Shown: positions 8,933-17,891 of the stretch, piece after piece | How positions within the stretch are numbered: the first letter of the stretch is position 1 | Layout: each line of letters starts with the position of its first letter | NCBI RefSeq assembly: GCF_037201965.1 | Contig: NZ_CP147518.1 | Span: 3,217,001-3,281,000, forward strand | Direction of reading: 5' to 3' | Length of the DNA: 64,000 nucleotides | From: Spirosoma sp. SC4-14 | GTDB taxonomy: Bacteria; Bacteroidota; Bacteroidia; Cytophagales; Spirosomataceae | Position numbers and translations under genes: made by a program | The notes under the pieces: generated by a model | What the model was told of the DNA's origin: nothing | Databases searched by the model: none | The model's input: only the letters and a program-made list of their open reading frames with translations

Positions 8933-9370
8933 ATGCATATACTACTAAAAACTCATGTCAATCAGCCAATTACTACGGTTTGGCAAGGGTTCAATCGGGT
9001 TTTGTTTGAGCGACTCAGCCCGCCATTTCCGCCCGTCGATATAATTAGGTTTGATGGTTGCCTGAAAGGCGACATTGTTCATTTGCGACTGAATTTCCTG
9101 CTGTTTCGGCAAGACTGGGTTAGTCAGATTGTCGATCAGCAGACGACAGACGCTGAAATTTATTTTGTTGATCAGGGAACCCGCCTGCCGTTTTTTCTGA
9201 TCAGTTGGCACCATCGGCATCGATTGTTGCATGATCCTAAGGGTGGAACCCAACTTGTTGATGATATTTTATTTAAGACGCCATTTCGCTTAACTGATAT
9301 ACTTATTTATCCTCTAATGTGGCTACTGTTTGCTTATCGTAAACCTATTTATAAGCATACATTTAAGTGA
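8933..9370 (+). CDS. SRPBCC-family (START-like) protein
   Basis: A 145-residue protein with the pattern of SRPBCC lipid/ligand-binding folds: an N-terminal strand VNQPITTVWQGFN, a central WVSQIVDQQTTDAEIYFVDQG segment, and the HHRHRLLHDPKGGTQLVDDI strand that in this group precedes a C-terminal helix. The C-terminus has a hydrophobic stretch (LIYPLMWLLFAYR) that is probably the long amphipathic helix rather than a membrane anchor. It faces away from the hybrid sensor gene. Ligand and reaction are unknown; the closest annotated relatives are cyclase/dehydrase-like or hypothetical. Confidence 0.72.
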   Translation: MHILLKTHVNQPITTVWQGFNRVLFERLSPPFPPVDIIRFDGCLKGDIVHLRLNFLLFRQDWVSQIVDQQTTDAEIYFVDQGTRLPFFLISWHHRHRLLHDPKGGTQLVDDILFKTPFRLTDILIYPLMWLLFAYRKPIYKHTFK

Positions 9371-9540
9371 ATAGTTCTTTGTAGACTAATTAGCCGGATT
9401 AAATGCATATTAAGTCATACAAGCCTTTTTTGCAAAAAAAAGTAGATTATTCGGTGTTTTAGAGGTTGTAAAGCCACGAAATAACGTCATAGAGCCTCAT
9501 TGGTTAGGCAGTTGTATTTTCAGGAGTGCTTCAATTCTGT

Positions 9541-9548
9541 TACATTTG
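9541..9548 (+). promoter_or_regulatory. Candidate promoter element (TAnnTTTG) for the symporter gene
   Basis: TACATTTG matches the Bacteroidota -7 consensus and ends 26 bases before the symporter ATG. The -33 region has only a TTTT stretch 20 bases upstream. The same gap also contains the palindrome TTTTTTGCAAAAAA at 9426-9439. Confidence 0.4.
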
Positions 9549-9574
9549 TCGATACGGCTACTTGACCTACTTGC

Positions 9575-10819
9575 ATGAAACTCCCCAATTTGACAACCCG
9601 CATTTTTCTGGGTATGGTGATCGGTATCCTGATCGGCTACTTTTTCCCGGATACGGGTTCAGGCTTTTCTGGTTCTGATTTAAACATACTTTCCAAAATT
9701 TTCCTACGGCTCATTAAAATGATTATTGGGCCGCTTGTCTTTGCGACCCTGGTGGTTGGTATTGCCAAACTCGGTGATTTTGGTACTGTAGGCCGAATTG
9801 GTCTTAAAACACTCGCCTATTTTTACTTCGCTACCATCTTGTCGCTGATTGTAGGGCTGCTGGTTGTCAATATCATGAAGCCCGGCGAGGTCATGAATTT
9901 ACCATTACCCGCAAAGGGGACCGATACGGGTGTTGAGGTCAAAAAGTTAACCTTCGATACCTTTATCACACATATTGTGCCAACGAGTTTTATAGAAGCG
10001 ATGGCTACAAATGAAATTCTTCAGATCGTTGTATTCAGTATCTTCTTTGGGGTTGCTGTTGGATCGGTAGGGGCGCAGGGTAAGGTCATTATCAAGGCGC
10101 TGGATGCCTTGTCGCACATAATGTTCAAGGTGACCAGCTATGTTATGTCGTTTGCGCCGTATGGTGTATTGGGGGCTATTGCCGCCGTGGTGGCCAAACA
10201 GGGACTGAGTATTCTGACGGGCTATGTTTATCTGATTTTCTGTTTCTTTGGCGGATTACTGTTCTTCATTTTCGTTGTTCTTGGGCTGATCTGTCTGGCC
10301 GTTCGCATTCCTTATATAGCACTGCTGAAAGAGGTACGCTCAGCCATTATTCTATCGTTCAGTACAGCTAGTTCGGAGGCTTCGTTTCCGCAAACCATTG
10401 AAGCATTGCGCCGGTTTGGGTGTTCAGAACGGATCATCTCATTCGTATTGCCACTCGGCTATTCGTTTAATCTCGATGGTTCTATGCTTTACATGACGTT
10501 TGCTACGGCATTTATTGCGCAGGCCTATCATGTGCCGCTGAGCATCGAACAGCAAATTACTATGATGCTTACCCTCATGATTACCTCGAAAGGGATTGCA
10601 GGGGTGCCCAGGGCGTCGCTGGTAGTTATTGCCGGAACGATGTCTCTTTTTGACCTGCCCATCGAAGGCCTGGCTTTGCTGCTGGGGATTGATCAGGTTC
10701 TCGATATGGGCCGTAGCGCAACCAGTGTAGCGGGCAATGCTGTTGCTACCTGTGTAATCTCGAAATGGGAGGGCGAATTTAGAACACAGCCTGTTGATTC
10801 AGAAGAGATTGCCGCTTAG
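9575..10819 (+). CDS. Dicarboxylate/amino acid:cation symporter (DAACS family)
   Basis: Inner-membrane secondary transporter that imports glutamate, aspartate or C4-dicarboxylates with Na+ or H+. The 414-residue chain has about eight membrane helices and the two re-entrant hairpins of the GltP/GltPh fold. The first hairpin carries the Ser-rich STASSEASFPQT motif, the unwound helix 7 carries SFNLDGSMLYM (normally N-x-DG), and hairpin 2 carries SKGIAGVPRASLVV. Helix 8 shows the substrate-contacting Asp and Asn/Thr residues in DQVLDMGRSATSVAGNAVAT. Which acid is carried cannot be fixed from these residues alone. It is monocistronic in appearance. Confidence 0.95.
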   Translation: MKLPNLTTRIFLGMVIGILIGYFFPDTGSGFSGSDLNILSKIFLRLIKMIIGPLVFATLVVGIAKLGDFGTVGRIGLKTLAYFYFATILSLIVGLLVVNIMKPGEVMNLPLPAKGTDTGVEVKKLTFDTFITHIVPTSFIEAMATNEILQIVVFSIFFGVAVGSVGAQGKVIIKALDALSHIMFKVTSYVMSFAPYGVLGAIAAVVAKQGLSILTGYVYLIFCFFGGLLFFIFVVLGLICLAVRIPYIALLKEVRSAIILSFSTASSEASFPQTIEALRRFGCSERIISFVLPLGYSFNLDGSMLYMTFATAFIAQAYHVPLSIEQQITMMLTLMITSKGIAGVPRASLVVIAGTMSLFDLPIEGLALLLGIDQVLDMGRSATSVAGNAVATCVISKWEGEFRTQPVDSEEIAA

Positions 10820-10915
10820 TAAACAGTTCGCACATTGTACAAAATTGCATGGTGGTTCGCTGTCGTTTTTGTAGGTTAGAGGAGTTATTTCGATTTGTTT
10901 CACTCTAAACCTTGT

Positions 10916-11341
10916 ATGCTCGTGCAACCTACCTTCACTCCAGTTTCTACATACGTAAAAGCGACCCCCGTACAACGCTTTGTTGCTGCATTCATCGATG
11001 GTATTATTGGCAATGTACCTGCCTGGGTATTAATGATGATTTCTTATAATCTGGTAACAGTAGGCTATGTTATTGCCATCGGCTACTTGCTAACGAAAGA
11101 TGCTTTACCGGCCACAAATGGGTATCTGGGTGGTCAAAGTATTGGCAAAAAGTTAATGGGTATAAAAGCAATTAAGGAAGAAACGGGTGGCAGTCTCGAA
11201 GGCGATTATGGAACGGCCATTACCCGTCAGGTTTCGCTGCTCATTCCCTTCTTTAACATTGTCGATGCGCTGATGGTATTTAGCGGGGATAGCAAACGAT
11301 TTGGCGATAAATGGGCAAAAACCATTGTCGTAAAAGCATAA
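10916..11341 (+). CDS. RDD-family membrane protein
   Basis: Small inner-membrane protein with the RDD hallmark: RFVAAFIDGII at the first helix (Arg and Asp in the expected places), then a second helix, a GQSIGKKLMGIKAI loop typical of the family and a third helix near IPFFNIVDALMVF. RDD proteins have no settled role; some act as Na+/H+ antiporters. A TTG at 10895 gives an in-frame extension and has a GGAG 8-11 bases upstream, but the ATG at 10916 is the more usual Bacteroidota start. Confidence 0.85.
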   Translation: MLVQPTFTPVSTYVKATPVQRFVAAFIDGIIGNVPAWVLMMISYNLVTVGYVIAIGYLLTKDALPATNGYLGGQSIGKKLMGIKAIKEETGGSLEGDYGTAITRQVSLLIPFFNIVDALMVFSGDSKRFGDKWAKTIVVKA

Positions 11342-11355
11342 AATGTACAACCCAA

Positions 11356-11395
11356 TAAGAAGAACCACAGCCAAGGTTGGCTGTGGTTCTTCTTA
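11356..11395. terminator. Bidirectional stem-loop terminator (19-bp stem)
   Basis: A 40-base perfect inverted repeat with 19-base arms (left taagaagaaccacagccaa) and a 2-base centre. It sits 14 bases past the RDD stop and 23 bases from the end of the convergent metalloprotease gene, so it can serve both. Confidence 0.88.
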
Positions 11396-11418
11396 GTATA
11401 AGAGTAAGCAATTGGGAA

Positions 11419-13455
11419 CTAGCAACCGCATGCGCAATTATGTTGTTTGGAATTTGTCCAGCCCACACCGTCGAACGTATTGAGTTGTTTATCCCAGCAG
11501 GGGCGTTTTCGGCCGGTAGTTGTTTTGAGCAAAAACCGCTGACCGCCAATGCGTTGTTCCTTTTCGTTCAGCTCAGTCATATCAAATTCAAAAACCTGTG
11601 CACCTGTTGCAACGCGGCCATTGGGTACAAACTGAATATGAACTGTGCCGAACTCGCCTGGCTTAAGTTCCAGACCCAGAATTTGTGCGAAAGGCTGAGT
11701 CTGGATAAGCCGACCGTCGTTCAGCCGTTCAAAACCTCGGGATTTTACGTCTCCTTTAGCAAGAGCGGCCAATGCCTCACCGCGAAACTCAATGAGAATA
11801 TGACCCCAGTCGAATAACGTAAAACTCGCACGTTTAGGAGCTTCGAAAACCAGATGGATTTTTCGGGGTTTTGGGTCGAAATTGCCCACGACTACATCGG
11901 CAAAACGCCCTCCATCGCCATCGGTATCGACAACCGATACGTTTTTCCAAACTATATTGTTGTTGTTCTGTACGTTTGCGTAGAGGTTGCTGGTTTCGGG
12001 AGTGGTCATCCCAAAAGGTGAAGCAGGCGAGGTCTCAATCCGGGCGAGCAAACAGAAATGGGCTTTATCGGCCCCAAAAGCAGCATAGTCCGATGGGTCG
12101 GGTACTGCCCAGTCAAATGACAAAATTTCGTGGCTTCCTCCCACAACGGTTACGGCCTGACTTCCAATCAAGCCGCCCATAAGTGCAGGCGCTGTTACAC
12201 TGCCATCCCAGGGAGCAGGCCAGGATAGCGAACTCGATGCTTTGGCCCAGTAAAGTTTTACGGTGCCCGATTGAGCGGCTGCACCTGCACAGCCACGATT
12301 TCGAATACGAACATAAACTTTGTTGAGCTGATCTCCTAATGGGTTCTGATGATCTTGATTCATGAAACCATCTGCCCCATTACGCACCCAGATATCGTCG
12401 CTGATCCACATAGGATTTGGGCTAGGGTCGGGTTCGGCACCGGTGTCATCGGCATTATCCTGCATCCATAAGTCGGGTGTGGGAGCTTCCGTAACCGGAA
12501 TCAGGCCATCGGATGAGAGAATACCTGAACGTGCTACCGACAATGTTGCATTCATACGGGTGGCCTGGTCCTGGGTAAACATAAACATGGCAGCATCATC
12601 AACATAGTCCATGTAATTCATAAACATATCGCCGTTGGGCCCGTTTCCGCAGGAAATATGAGGAAATGCCGGTGTACCATAGTTCATAATGCTTTGATTG
12701 GGCGTATCGGCACATTCGTCAGACTGACTACAGGTGTTGGCAAGAGACTGATCATCTCCCCAAATGTGAAGCAGATTGAGCCAGTGCCCAATTTCGTGGG
12801 TTGCGGTACGCCCTCGATTGAAAGGTGCTGCCGCTGTTCCTATTGTGCCAAAAGCCTGCGTATCAACGATAAACCCGTCCAGTTCGGCTGGCCCACCAGG
12901 AAACGTAGCCACACCAAGCAGGCTATCTGTAAAATTAGCTACCCACATATTCAGGTAACGATCTGATGGCCAGGGGTCGGCTCCACCCGTAGCCACCGAC
13001 TTTACGTTGTTAAGGGTGGCGTAGGTAAAGCCGGTCGTATTGGTGTGAGTACGAGTGATTCCATTTGTTGAGCCGCAGTTTGGGTCCCGAACAGCCAGAG
13101 CAAACTCAATTCGAGTGTCGGCGGCTACCCCGGTAAATGCTGCCGGAATACTGCCTGTATCGGCATTAGTTCGGCGAAAGTCAGCATTTAATACGTCTAT
13201 TTGTGACTGTATTTGCGCATCACTGACATTTTGCCCGGCGGTGTTCCATACAACATGAACAACAACTGGAATGCGTACAATACCCGTACGAAGCCCTTCT
13301 TCGGCATAACGTTCAATAAAAGCGCGGGTTTCCAGTTCAATCTCTCGGCGTCGGCGCCTATATTCAGGCGATAAATAGACGAGACGCTGATGTTCGTCCA
13401 TAGTTGCACAAGTGCGACGTTTTCTTGTGCTTTGATTCGGGTTTTGTTTTCCCAT
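11419..13455 (-). CDS. M43-family zinc metalloprotease (pappalysin-like) with C-terminal beta domains
   Basis: Metzincin protease. The zinc site HEIGHWLNLLH supplies three His and the catalytic Glu (His237, Glu238, His241 and His247 counted from the longest frame), and the Met-turn follows in MNYMDY, as in cytophagalysin/ulilysin relatives. Disulfide-type cysteines flank the site (NTCSQSDECADTP). After about residue 340 comes a CARDB/beta-sandwich-like half with KVYVRIRNRGCAG. The chain ends in a Cys-rich tail (NCACGC). No Sec signal is visible: the start is polar and basic (MGKQNPNQSTRKRR), and there is no type IX sorting domain. A longer frame starts at a GTG at 13506, but the ATG at 13455 is preferred. 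Confidence 0.88.
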   Translation of the reverse strand: MGKQNPNQSTRKRRTCATMDEHQRLVYLSPEYRRRRREIELETRAFIERYAEEGLRTGIVRIPVVVHVVWNTAGQNVSDAQIQSQIDVLNADFRRTNADTGSIPAAFTGVAADTRIEFALAVRDPNCGSTNGITRTHTNTTGFTYATLNNVKSVATGGADPWPSDRYLNMWVANFTDSLLGVATFPGGPAELDGFIVDTQAFGTIGTAAAPFNRGRTATHEIGHWLNLLHIWGDDQSLANTCSQSDECADTPNQSIMNYGTPAFPHISCGNGPNGDMFMNYMDYVDDAAMFMFTQDQATRMNATLSVARSGILSSDGLIPVTEAPTPDLWMQDNADDTGAEPDPSPNPMWISDDIWVRNGADGFMNQDHQNPLGDQLNKVYVRIRNRGCAGAAAQSGTVKLYWAKASSSLSWPAPWDGSVTAPALMGGLIGSQAVTVVGGSHEILSFDWAVPDPSDYAAFGADKAHFCLLARIETSPASPFGMTTPETSNLYANVQNNNNIVWKNVSVVDTDGDGGRFADVVVGNFDPKPRKIHLVFEAPKRASFTLFDWGHILIEFRGEALAALAKGDVKSRGFERLNDGRLIQTQPFAQILGLELKPGEFGTVHIQFVPNGRVATGAQVFEFDMTELNEKEQRIGGQRFLLKTTTGRKRPCWDKQLNTFDGVGWTNSKQHNCACGC

Positions 13456-13553
13456 GATTGTCCGGGTATTTAGGTGTATCATGGTTAGTCGTTGCGGCTT
13501 AACCACAGGGCAACAGTAACCTTTGTTATTTTTTAGTGACTCGTTGCTTCCTT

Positions 13554-13587
13554 CAGACGAATACAGAAAAAGAGCGCCATTCGTCTG
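13554..13587. promoter_or_regulatory. Inverted repeat between divergent genes
   Basis: Arms cagacgaat and attcgtctg (9 bases, perfect) are 16 bases apart, inside the 236-base gap between the M43 protease and the first ABC gene. Outer sequence (gtgact / agtcac) extends the dyad imperfectly. It could be an operator or a leader hairpin for the protease; nothing distinguishes these. Confidence 0.35.
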
Positions 13588-13691
13588 GCTCCAGTCACCA
13601 CTTAACCGAATCTTTTTTGCTGGCAGCCTATTCGTGTGTAGGTTTGATCTACCCTATAGTCAGCATTAGCCTAAACTGACAATTTTTATAT

Positions 13692-14603
13692 ATGAATATT
13701 CTCGAAACCCATCACATTGTTAAGCAGTATGCCGAGCATCGTGCTCTTGATGATGTAAGTCTAACCGTTCCTCAAGGGTGTATCTTTGGTCTGCTGGGGC
13801 CAAACGGAGCCGGAAAAACATCACTTATTCGCATCATCAATCAAATTACGGCCCCCGATGCGGGTGAAGTTATACTTGGTGGCGAACGGCTCAAGCCCGA
13901 TCATATCCAGCGCATTGGCTATCTGCCCGAAGAACGCGGCCTGTATAAGAAAATGAAGGTAGGGGAGCAACTGCTCTATCTGGCGCAACTGAAAGGCCTG
14001 AGCGAAAAAGAAGCTATGGAAAAGCTGAAAATCTGGTTCGTAAAGTTCGATATTAAAGCCTGGTGGAATAAGCAAATTCAGGACCTTTCTAAGGGGATGC
14101 AGCAAAAGGTACAGTTTGTGGCTACGGTGATGCACGAACCCGATCTGATTATTCTCGATGAACCGTTTTCCGGGTTCGACCCCATCAACGCCAATCTGAT
14201 TAAAGACGAAATTCTGGAACTGCGCGATAAGGGTAAAACCATTATTTTCTCCACGCACCGCATGGAGTCGGTTGAGGAACTATGCGATAACATTGCACTC
14301 ATTAACCGTTCGCGGAAAGTACTCGATGGGCCAAAGCGAGCCATTAAGGATCAATTCAAAACAAATACATACCACGTCGAATATCAGGGCGAATTGGGAG
14401 AACTGCCTGCTGCATTCTCAGTCTTGAAAACTCAGCCAGTTGAGGATGAATTTTTGCGGACCGATATTCAGATCCCGCCCGATGCAGCCGTTAACGATCT
14501 GATCAGACTCTTACTCGACCGGGTGGCAGTTCGGGCATTTGGCGAGAATATTCCAAGTATGAATGAGATTTTTATCCAGGCAGTTGGAGAAGTAAATGAT
14601 TGA
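13692..14603 (+). CDS. ABC exporter ATP-binding protein (NatA-like)
   Basis: Cytoplasmic ATPase subunit of an ABC-2 type exporter. Visible motifs are Walker A GPNGAGKTS near residue 36, Q-loop region, signature LSKGMQQKVQ, Walker B LIILDEPFSGFDP and the H-loop STHRM. The roughly 80-residue C-terminal DUF4162-type extension (from about residue 220) is usual in NatA-like ATPases paired with large permeases. The permease gene follows after 101 bases, so the two form one transporter. Cargo is unknown; NatAB of Bacillus exports Na+, but most relatives are uncharacterised. Confidence 0.93.
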   Translation: MNILETHHIVKQYAEHRALDDVSLTVPQGCIFGLLGPNGAGKTSLIRIINQITAPDAGEVILGGERLKPDHIQRIGYLPEERGLYKKMKVGEQLLYLAQLKGLSEKEAMEKLKIWFVKFDIKAWWNKQIQDLSKGMQQKVQFVATVMHEPDLIILDEPFSGFDPINANLIKDEILELRDKGKTIIFSTHRMESVEELCDNIALINRSRKVLDGPKRAIKDQFKTNTYHVEYQGELGELPAAFSVLKTQPVEDEFLRTDIQIPPDAAVNDLIRLLLDRVAVRAFGENIPSMNEIFIQAVGEVND

Positions 14604-14704
14604 ATTACGGTCTGCCGTGCGGTTGAATAATTGAATAACCCAAACATGGAAAATTCAACCGCAACTCAATCATTCAACAATTCATCAATTCAATCATTAA
14701 TCGT

Positions 14705-16027
14705 ATGCAAACAATTTTTCTAATCATAAAACGGGAGTATCTGACGCGAGTACGGAAACGGTCGTTTCTGATCATGACCATTTTGGGCCCGATGCTGATT
14801 TTTGCTTTCTATGCCATTATCGGCTGGGCAGCCGTTAGTTCGATCGATCAGAAAAAAGTGGCGGTTGTCGATGAGAGTAAACGATTCGTCAACAAGTTCA
14901 AGAACGACGACGAAACGTCATTTTCCTATTCAAAACAACCTTTGGCCGTAGCCAAAAAAGAGTTTGTCAAACAGGGATACGATGCGCTGGTATTTATCCC
15001 GAAAAATGTAATCGAAGAACCCAAAACCGTACAGATTTTTGCGCAGAAAAGCGTTAGTCTGGCCTTGCAGAGTAATATTGAACGGGCTATCTCGAAAGAG
15101 ATCGAGACAATTAAATTAGAAAAGGCCGGGATTACCCAGAAAGTGATTGAAGACGCCAAGGTCAATGTCGATGCACAAACCATTAACCTGAGCGAAGGGG
15201 GCGAAAAGAGTAGCAATGCCATTGCGATGACCATTATTGGCTATTTCTGCGCCTTCCTGATTTATATCTCCGTGTTTATCTATGGAACCCAGGTGATGCG
15301 GGGCGTTATGGAAGAAAAAACAAACCGGATTGTCGAGGTTATTATTTCGTCGGTAAAACCCTTCCAGCTAATGCTGGGCAAAATCCTGGGTGTTGCGCTG
15401 GTGGGCCTGACGCAGTTTATGCTGTGGATTTTGCTTACCATTGGGCTATTTACAGTGGGCGGCACATTGGTAGGAGATAAGGTTGAGCGGGGTCGACAGG
15501 CGATGCAAAATTCAAGTGCAGTAGCCTCACCCGACCAGGTTGCTAAAACCGACAAGGCTAAAAACGGTGCCGTGGCCAGCGTACTGAAAGCCGTAGAAAC
15601 GCTTAATATTCCGTTGATTGTAGCGAGTTTTCTCTTTTACTTTTTGGGCGGTTATCTGCTCTACAGTGCTCTGTTCGGGGCAATTGGAGCCGCCGTCGAT
15701 AACGAGACGGAGACGCAGCAATTTATGTTTCCAATCACTATTCCCATTATTGGTGCTATTGCGGTAGCCCAGTTCGTTATCAAAGATCCCGATGGTGCCC
15801 TGGCTTTCTGGACATCGATGATTCCGTTTACATCGCCAGTTGTGATGATGGTTCGGATTCCGTTTGGCGTACCTGCCTGGGAATTGATTCTGTCGATGGT
15901 GCTGCTGGTTTTGGGCTTTATGGGGACCACCTGGCTGGCAGCTCGTATCTACCGCGTTGGCATTCTGATGTATGGTAAAAAAGTGACCTACAAAGAACTC
16001 TCGAAATGGGTGTTTTATAAGGCATGA
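14705..16027 (+). CDS. ABC-2 type permease (NatB-like)
   Basis: Membrane partner of the preceding ATPase. The N-terminus IIKREYLTRVRKRSFLIMTI is the characteristic cytosolic elbow plus first helix of NatB/YhaP-type permeases. A large extracytoplasmic domain of about 140 residues follows, then five C-terminal helices starting near residue 180, including GYFCAFLIYISVFIYGTQVMRGVMEEKTNRI with its conserved EEK-x-x-R-x-x-E coupling segment. Length (440) fits the family. The upstream 101-base gap contains repeated attgaat/caatcatt words that can fold. Confidence 0.92.
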   Translation: MQTIFLIIKREYLTRVRKRSFLIMTILGPMLIFAFYAIIGWAAVSSIDQKKVAVVDESKRFVNKFKNDDETSFSYSKQPLAVAKKEFVKQGYDALVFIPKNVIEEPKTVQIFAQKSVSLALQSNIERAISKEIETIKLEKAGITQKVIEDAKVNVDAQTINLSEGGEKSSNAIAMTIIGYFCAFLIYISVFIYGTQVMRGVMEEKTNRIVEVIISSVKPFQLMLGKILGVALVGLTQFMLWILLTIGLFTVGGTLVGDKVERGRQAMQNSSAVASPDQVAKTDKAKNGAVASVLKAVETLNIPLIVASFLFYFLGGYLLYSALFGAIGAAVDNETETQQFMFPITIPIIGAIAVAQFVIKDPDGALAFWTSMIPFTSPVVMMVRIPFGVPAWELILSMVLLVLGFMGTTWLAARIYRVGILMYGKKVTYKELSKWVFYKA

Positions 16028-16037
16028 TTCGGTTTAT

Positions 16038-16134
16038 GGTTTACGGTAGCGCTGCCTGTTAGCCTACATCCTTCCTGGGCGGAGCAACCATAAACTACAA
16101 ACCAATCTCTACTCACGCAGCGCTACCGTAAACC
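16038..16134. repeat. Long-armed intergenic inverted repeat, copy of a dispersed family
   Basis: An 18-base arm (ggtttacggtagcgctgc) recurs perfectly inverted at 16117-16134, about 60 bases away. The inner segment gcggagcaaccataaac (near 16079-16095) reappears, inverted or slightly changed, near 26662-26677 and 44049-44064. It fills the gap between two ABC operons. Confidence 0.65.
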
Positions 16135-16159
16135 AAATACCATAAACTCGTTTCTCCGC

Positions 16160-16795
16160 TTGCTTTCTGTTTCTAACCTCACCAAAGCCTATGCTGGCCG
16201 GACGGTTCTGACAATACCTATGTTAGAGCTTCCGGCTGGTTTTCATTATTTCAGGGGCGGCAATGGGTCAGGAAAAACAACCTTTTTTCGGACGGTTGCG
16301 GGCCTTTTGCCGTTTTTTGGACAAATTATTCTCGACAATCAGTATGAAATCAATCGCGATTCGGTTGCGTATCGAATGCGGGTAAATTATGCCGAAGCTG
16401 AACCGGTTTATCCTGATTTCCTGACAGCCCGCGATTTGACGGGTTTTGTTGGCAAAGCCAAACAGGCCCCGGCTGGCCAAATTGATGCATTGGCTGAACT
16501 TCTGGGCGTCGATAAATTCTGGACGCAGCCGACCGGTACGTTTTCGAGTGGTATGCTTAAAAAATTATCGTTGCTATTAGCATTGTTAGGAAAGCCCCGA
16601 CTGGTGCTCCTCGATGAGCCTCTAACAACACTGGATGTGACTACTGCCGCCCGGCTGTTTGAGTTTATACAACAGCTTAATACCGCCGGGCAGGTGTCGT
16701 TCTGGTTAACTTCACATCAGGATGTTGCCCTGACGGGATTACCGATTGCCAGCACCTGGCAGGTTGGCAATGGAGAAATTGTACCCGCAACCTGA
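16160..16795 (+). CDS. ABC transporter ATP-binding protein
   Basis: A compact (211-residue) ABC ATPase. Motifs are Walker A GGNGSGKTT near residue 34, signature FSSGMLKKLS (degenerate: SSGM rather than LSGGQ), Walker B LVLLDEPLTTLD and H-loop TSHQD. Its start must be TTG, since the family-typical opening LSVSNLTKAYAG begins there and no ATG lies in frame upstream. The next gene, an unknown multi-pass membrane protein, begins 6 bases after this stop and is the likely permease. Substrate unknown. It resembles CcmA-like or gliding/exporter ATPases in size. Confidence 0.88.
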   Translation: MLSVSNLTKAYAGRTVLTIPMLELPAGFHYFRGGNGSGKTTFFRTVAGLLPFFGQIILDNQYEINRDSVAYRMRVNYAEAEPVYPDFLTARDLTGFVGKAKQAPAGQIDALAELLGVDKFWTQPTGTFSSGMLKKLSLLLALLGKPRLVLLDEPLTTLDVTTAARLFEFIQQLNTAGQVSFWLTSHQDVALTGLPIASTWQVGNGEIVPAT

Positions 16796-16801
16796 CCGCA
16801 T

Positions 16802-17878
16802 ATGCTCACTGTACTGAATCGGATTTTTGTTACGTCTTTTTACGTACAGAATGCCGGTACATTTCTGGTCGTATTTCTGCTTGCTTTTGGCTTTTTGCGG
16901 GCTAACGAACACGAAGCACTCATTACGGCGGCAATCGGAAACCCCTTTCTATTAGCTATTGTATTTGGACTCTGGACATTATACCTGCTGAAAACCATAG
17001 CGTTTGTGGGGCAGCAACTGGCTGCTCCCGAACATCTGTTTATAAGAACGTTCTGGCTCATTCCTTCACCAAAGCGTTGGGCCATGTGGTTTGTCATACA
17101 GATTAGCTTATTGATGCCAATTATTGGCTATGGAGGCTGGATGATAAAAATTGCGGCTTCCTATCAACAATGGCTGGCGCTGGTGGCTATCCTGCTGTTT
17201 ATTGGCATACTTGTATTTGTTGGGGCATTATTCGCCAATTACCGATTAAAACACCCCGGTTCTGAATCCATTCGTTTATTCCGGTTATCGGTGCAACTAC
17301 CTTATGAACTGTTTTTTCCGACCTACTGGCTCCGACACGAACCCCTGTCGCTAGTATTGACCAAAGCATTTTCGGGCTTAATACTGGCCGGTGTTTGCCG
17401 ATTATATCCAACGGACGATTACGATGAACGACTACTGTTAATTGGCCTATTGCTGGCTGTACTGGCGCATTCGCAGGTAGGTGGGCAGATTAGCCATTTT
17501 GAGCGTCGGTACTTGTTGCTGCTGCCTAATATGCCATTTTCCGGGCTACAGCGCCTGGGCCGGTATGCACTGACATTCGCAGTCATCTGGCTCCCGGAAC
17601 TGCTTATTTTGCTGCGTAACTGTCCGGCCGACATTCGACTCGATTATGTAGCGTGGCTATGGCTGACAGGGTGGGGCTGGATTTTGCTAATGCATAGCCT
17701 TGCCTACGGTTATGAAGTGCTGCCCGAACGCTGGCTGTCGGGGGTTGTGGCCGGATTTGTTATCGGCCTCATTATTATCATGTTTGGATTGCCCGCAATG
17801 GCATGGTTACTGATTGGCTGGATTGGAGCTGTTGCAGTTTGGTTACGTAGTCAACGCAAAGTAGGAACCCACTATTGA
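16802..17878 (+). CDS. Multi-pass membrane protein, probable ABC permease partner
   Basis: A 358-residue protein with about nine or ten hydrophobic segments, for example NAGTFLVVFLLAFGFL at the N-terminus and a long double helix at the C-terminus ending in WLLIGWIGAVAVWLRSQRK. I do not recognise a named family. The 6-base spacing from the ABC ATPase gene and the matching orientation argue that it is the membrane part of the same transporter. No large periplasmic domain is apparent, unlike the NatB-type permease just upstream. Confidence 0.75.
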   Translation: MLTVLNRIFVTSFYVQNAGTFLVVFLLAFGFLRANEHEALITAAIGNPFLLAIVFGLWTLYLLKTIAFVGQQLAAPEHLFIRTFWLIPSPKRWAMWFVIQISLLMPIIGYGGWMIKIAASYQQWLALVAILLFIGILVFVGALFANYRLKHPGSESIRLFRLSVQLPYELFFPTYWLRHEPLSLVLTKAFSGLILAGVCRLYPTDDYDERLLLIGLLLAVLAHSQVGGQISHFERRYLLLLPNMPFSGLQRLGRYALTFAVIWLPELLILLRNCPADIRLDYVAWLWLTGWGWILLMHSLAYGYEVLPERWLSGVVAGFVIGLIIIMFGLPAMAWLLIGWIGAVAVWLRSQRKVGTHY

Positions 17879-17891
17879 TACCGTAGCGCTC

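Noticed and set aside
8788..8934. 49-residue N-terminal extension of the hybrid sensor
   Set aside because: It would make its start codon overlap the divergent SRPBCC ATG; the ATG at 8787 starts directly at the signal segment.
9426..9439. TTTTTTGCAAAAAA palindrome as another DeoR-type operator
   Set aside because: A single AT-rich palindrome far from the locus and near a symporter; too likely by chance and lacks the paired spacing seen at SusC.
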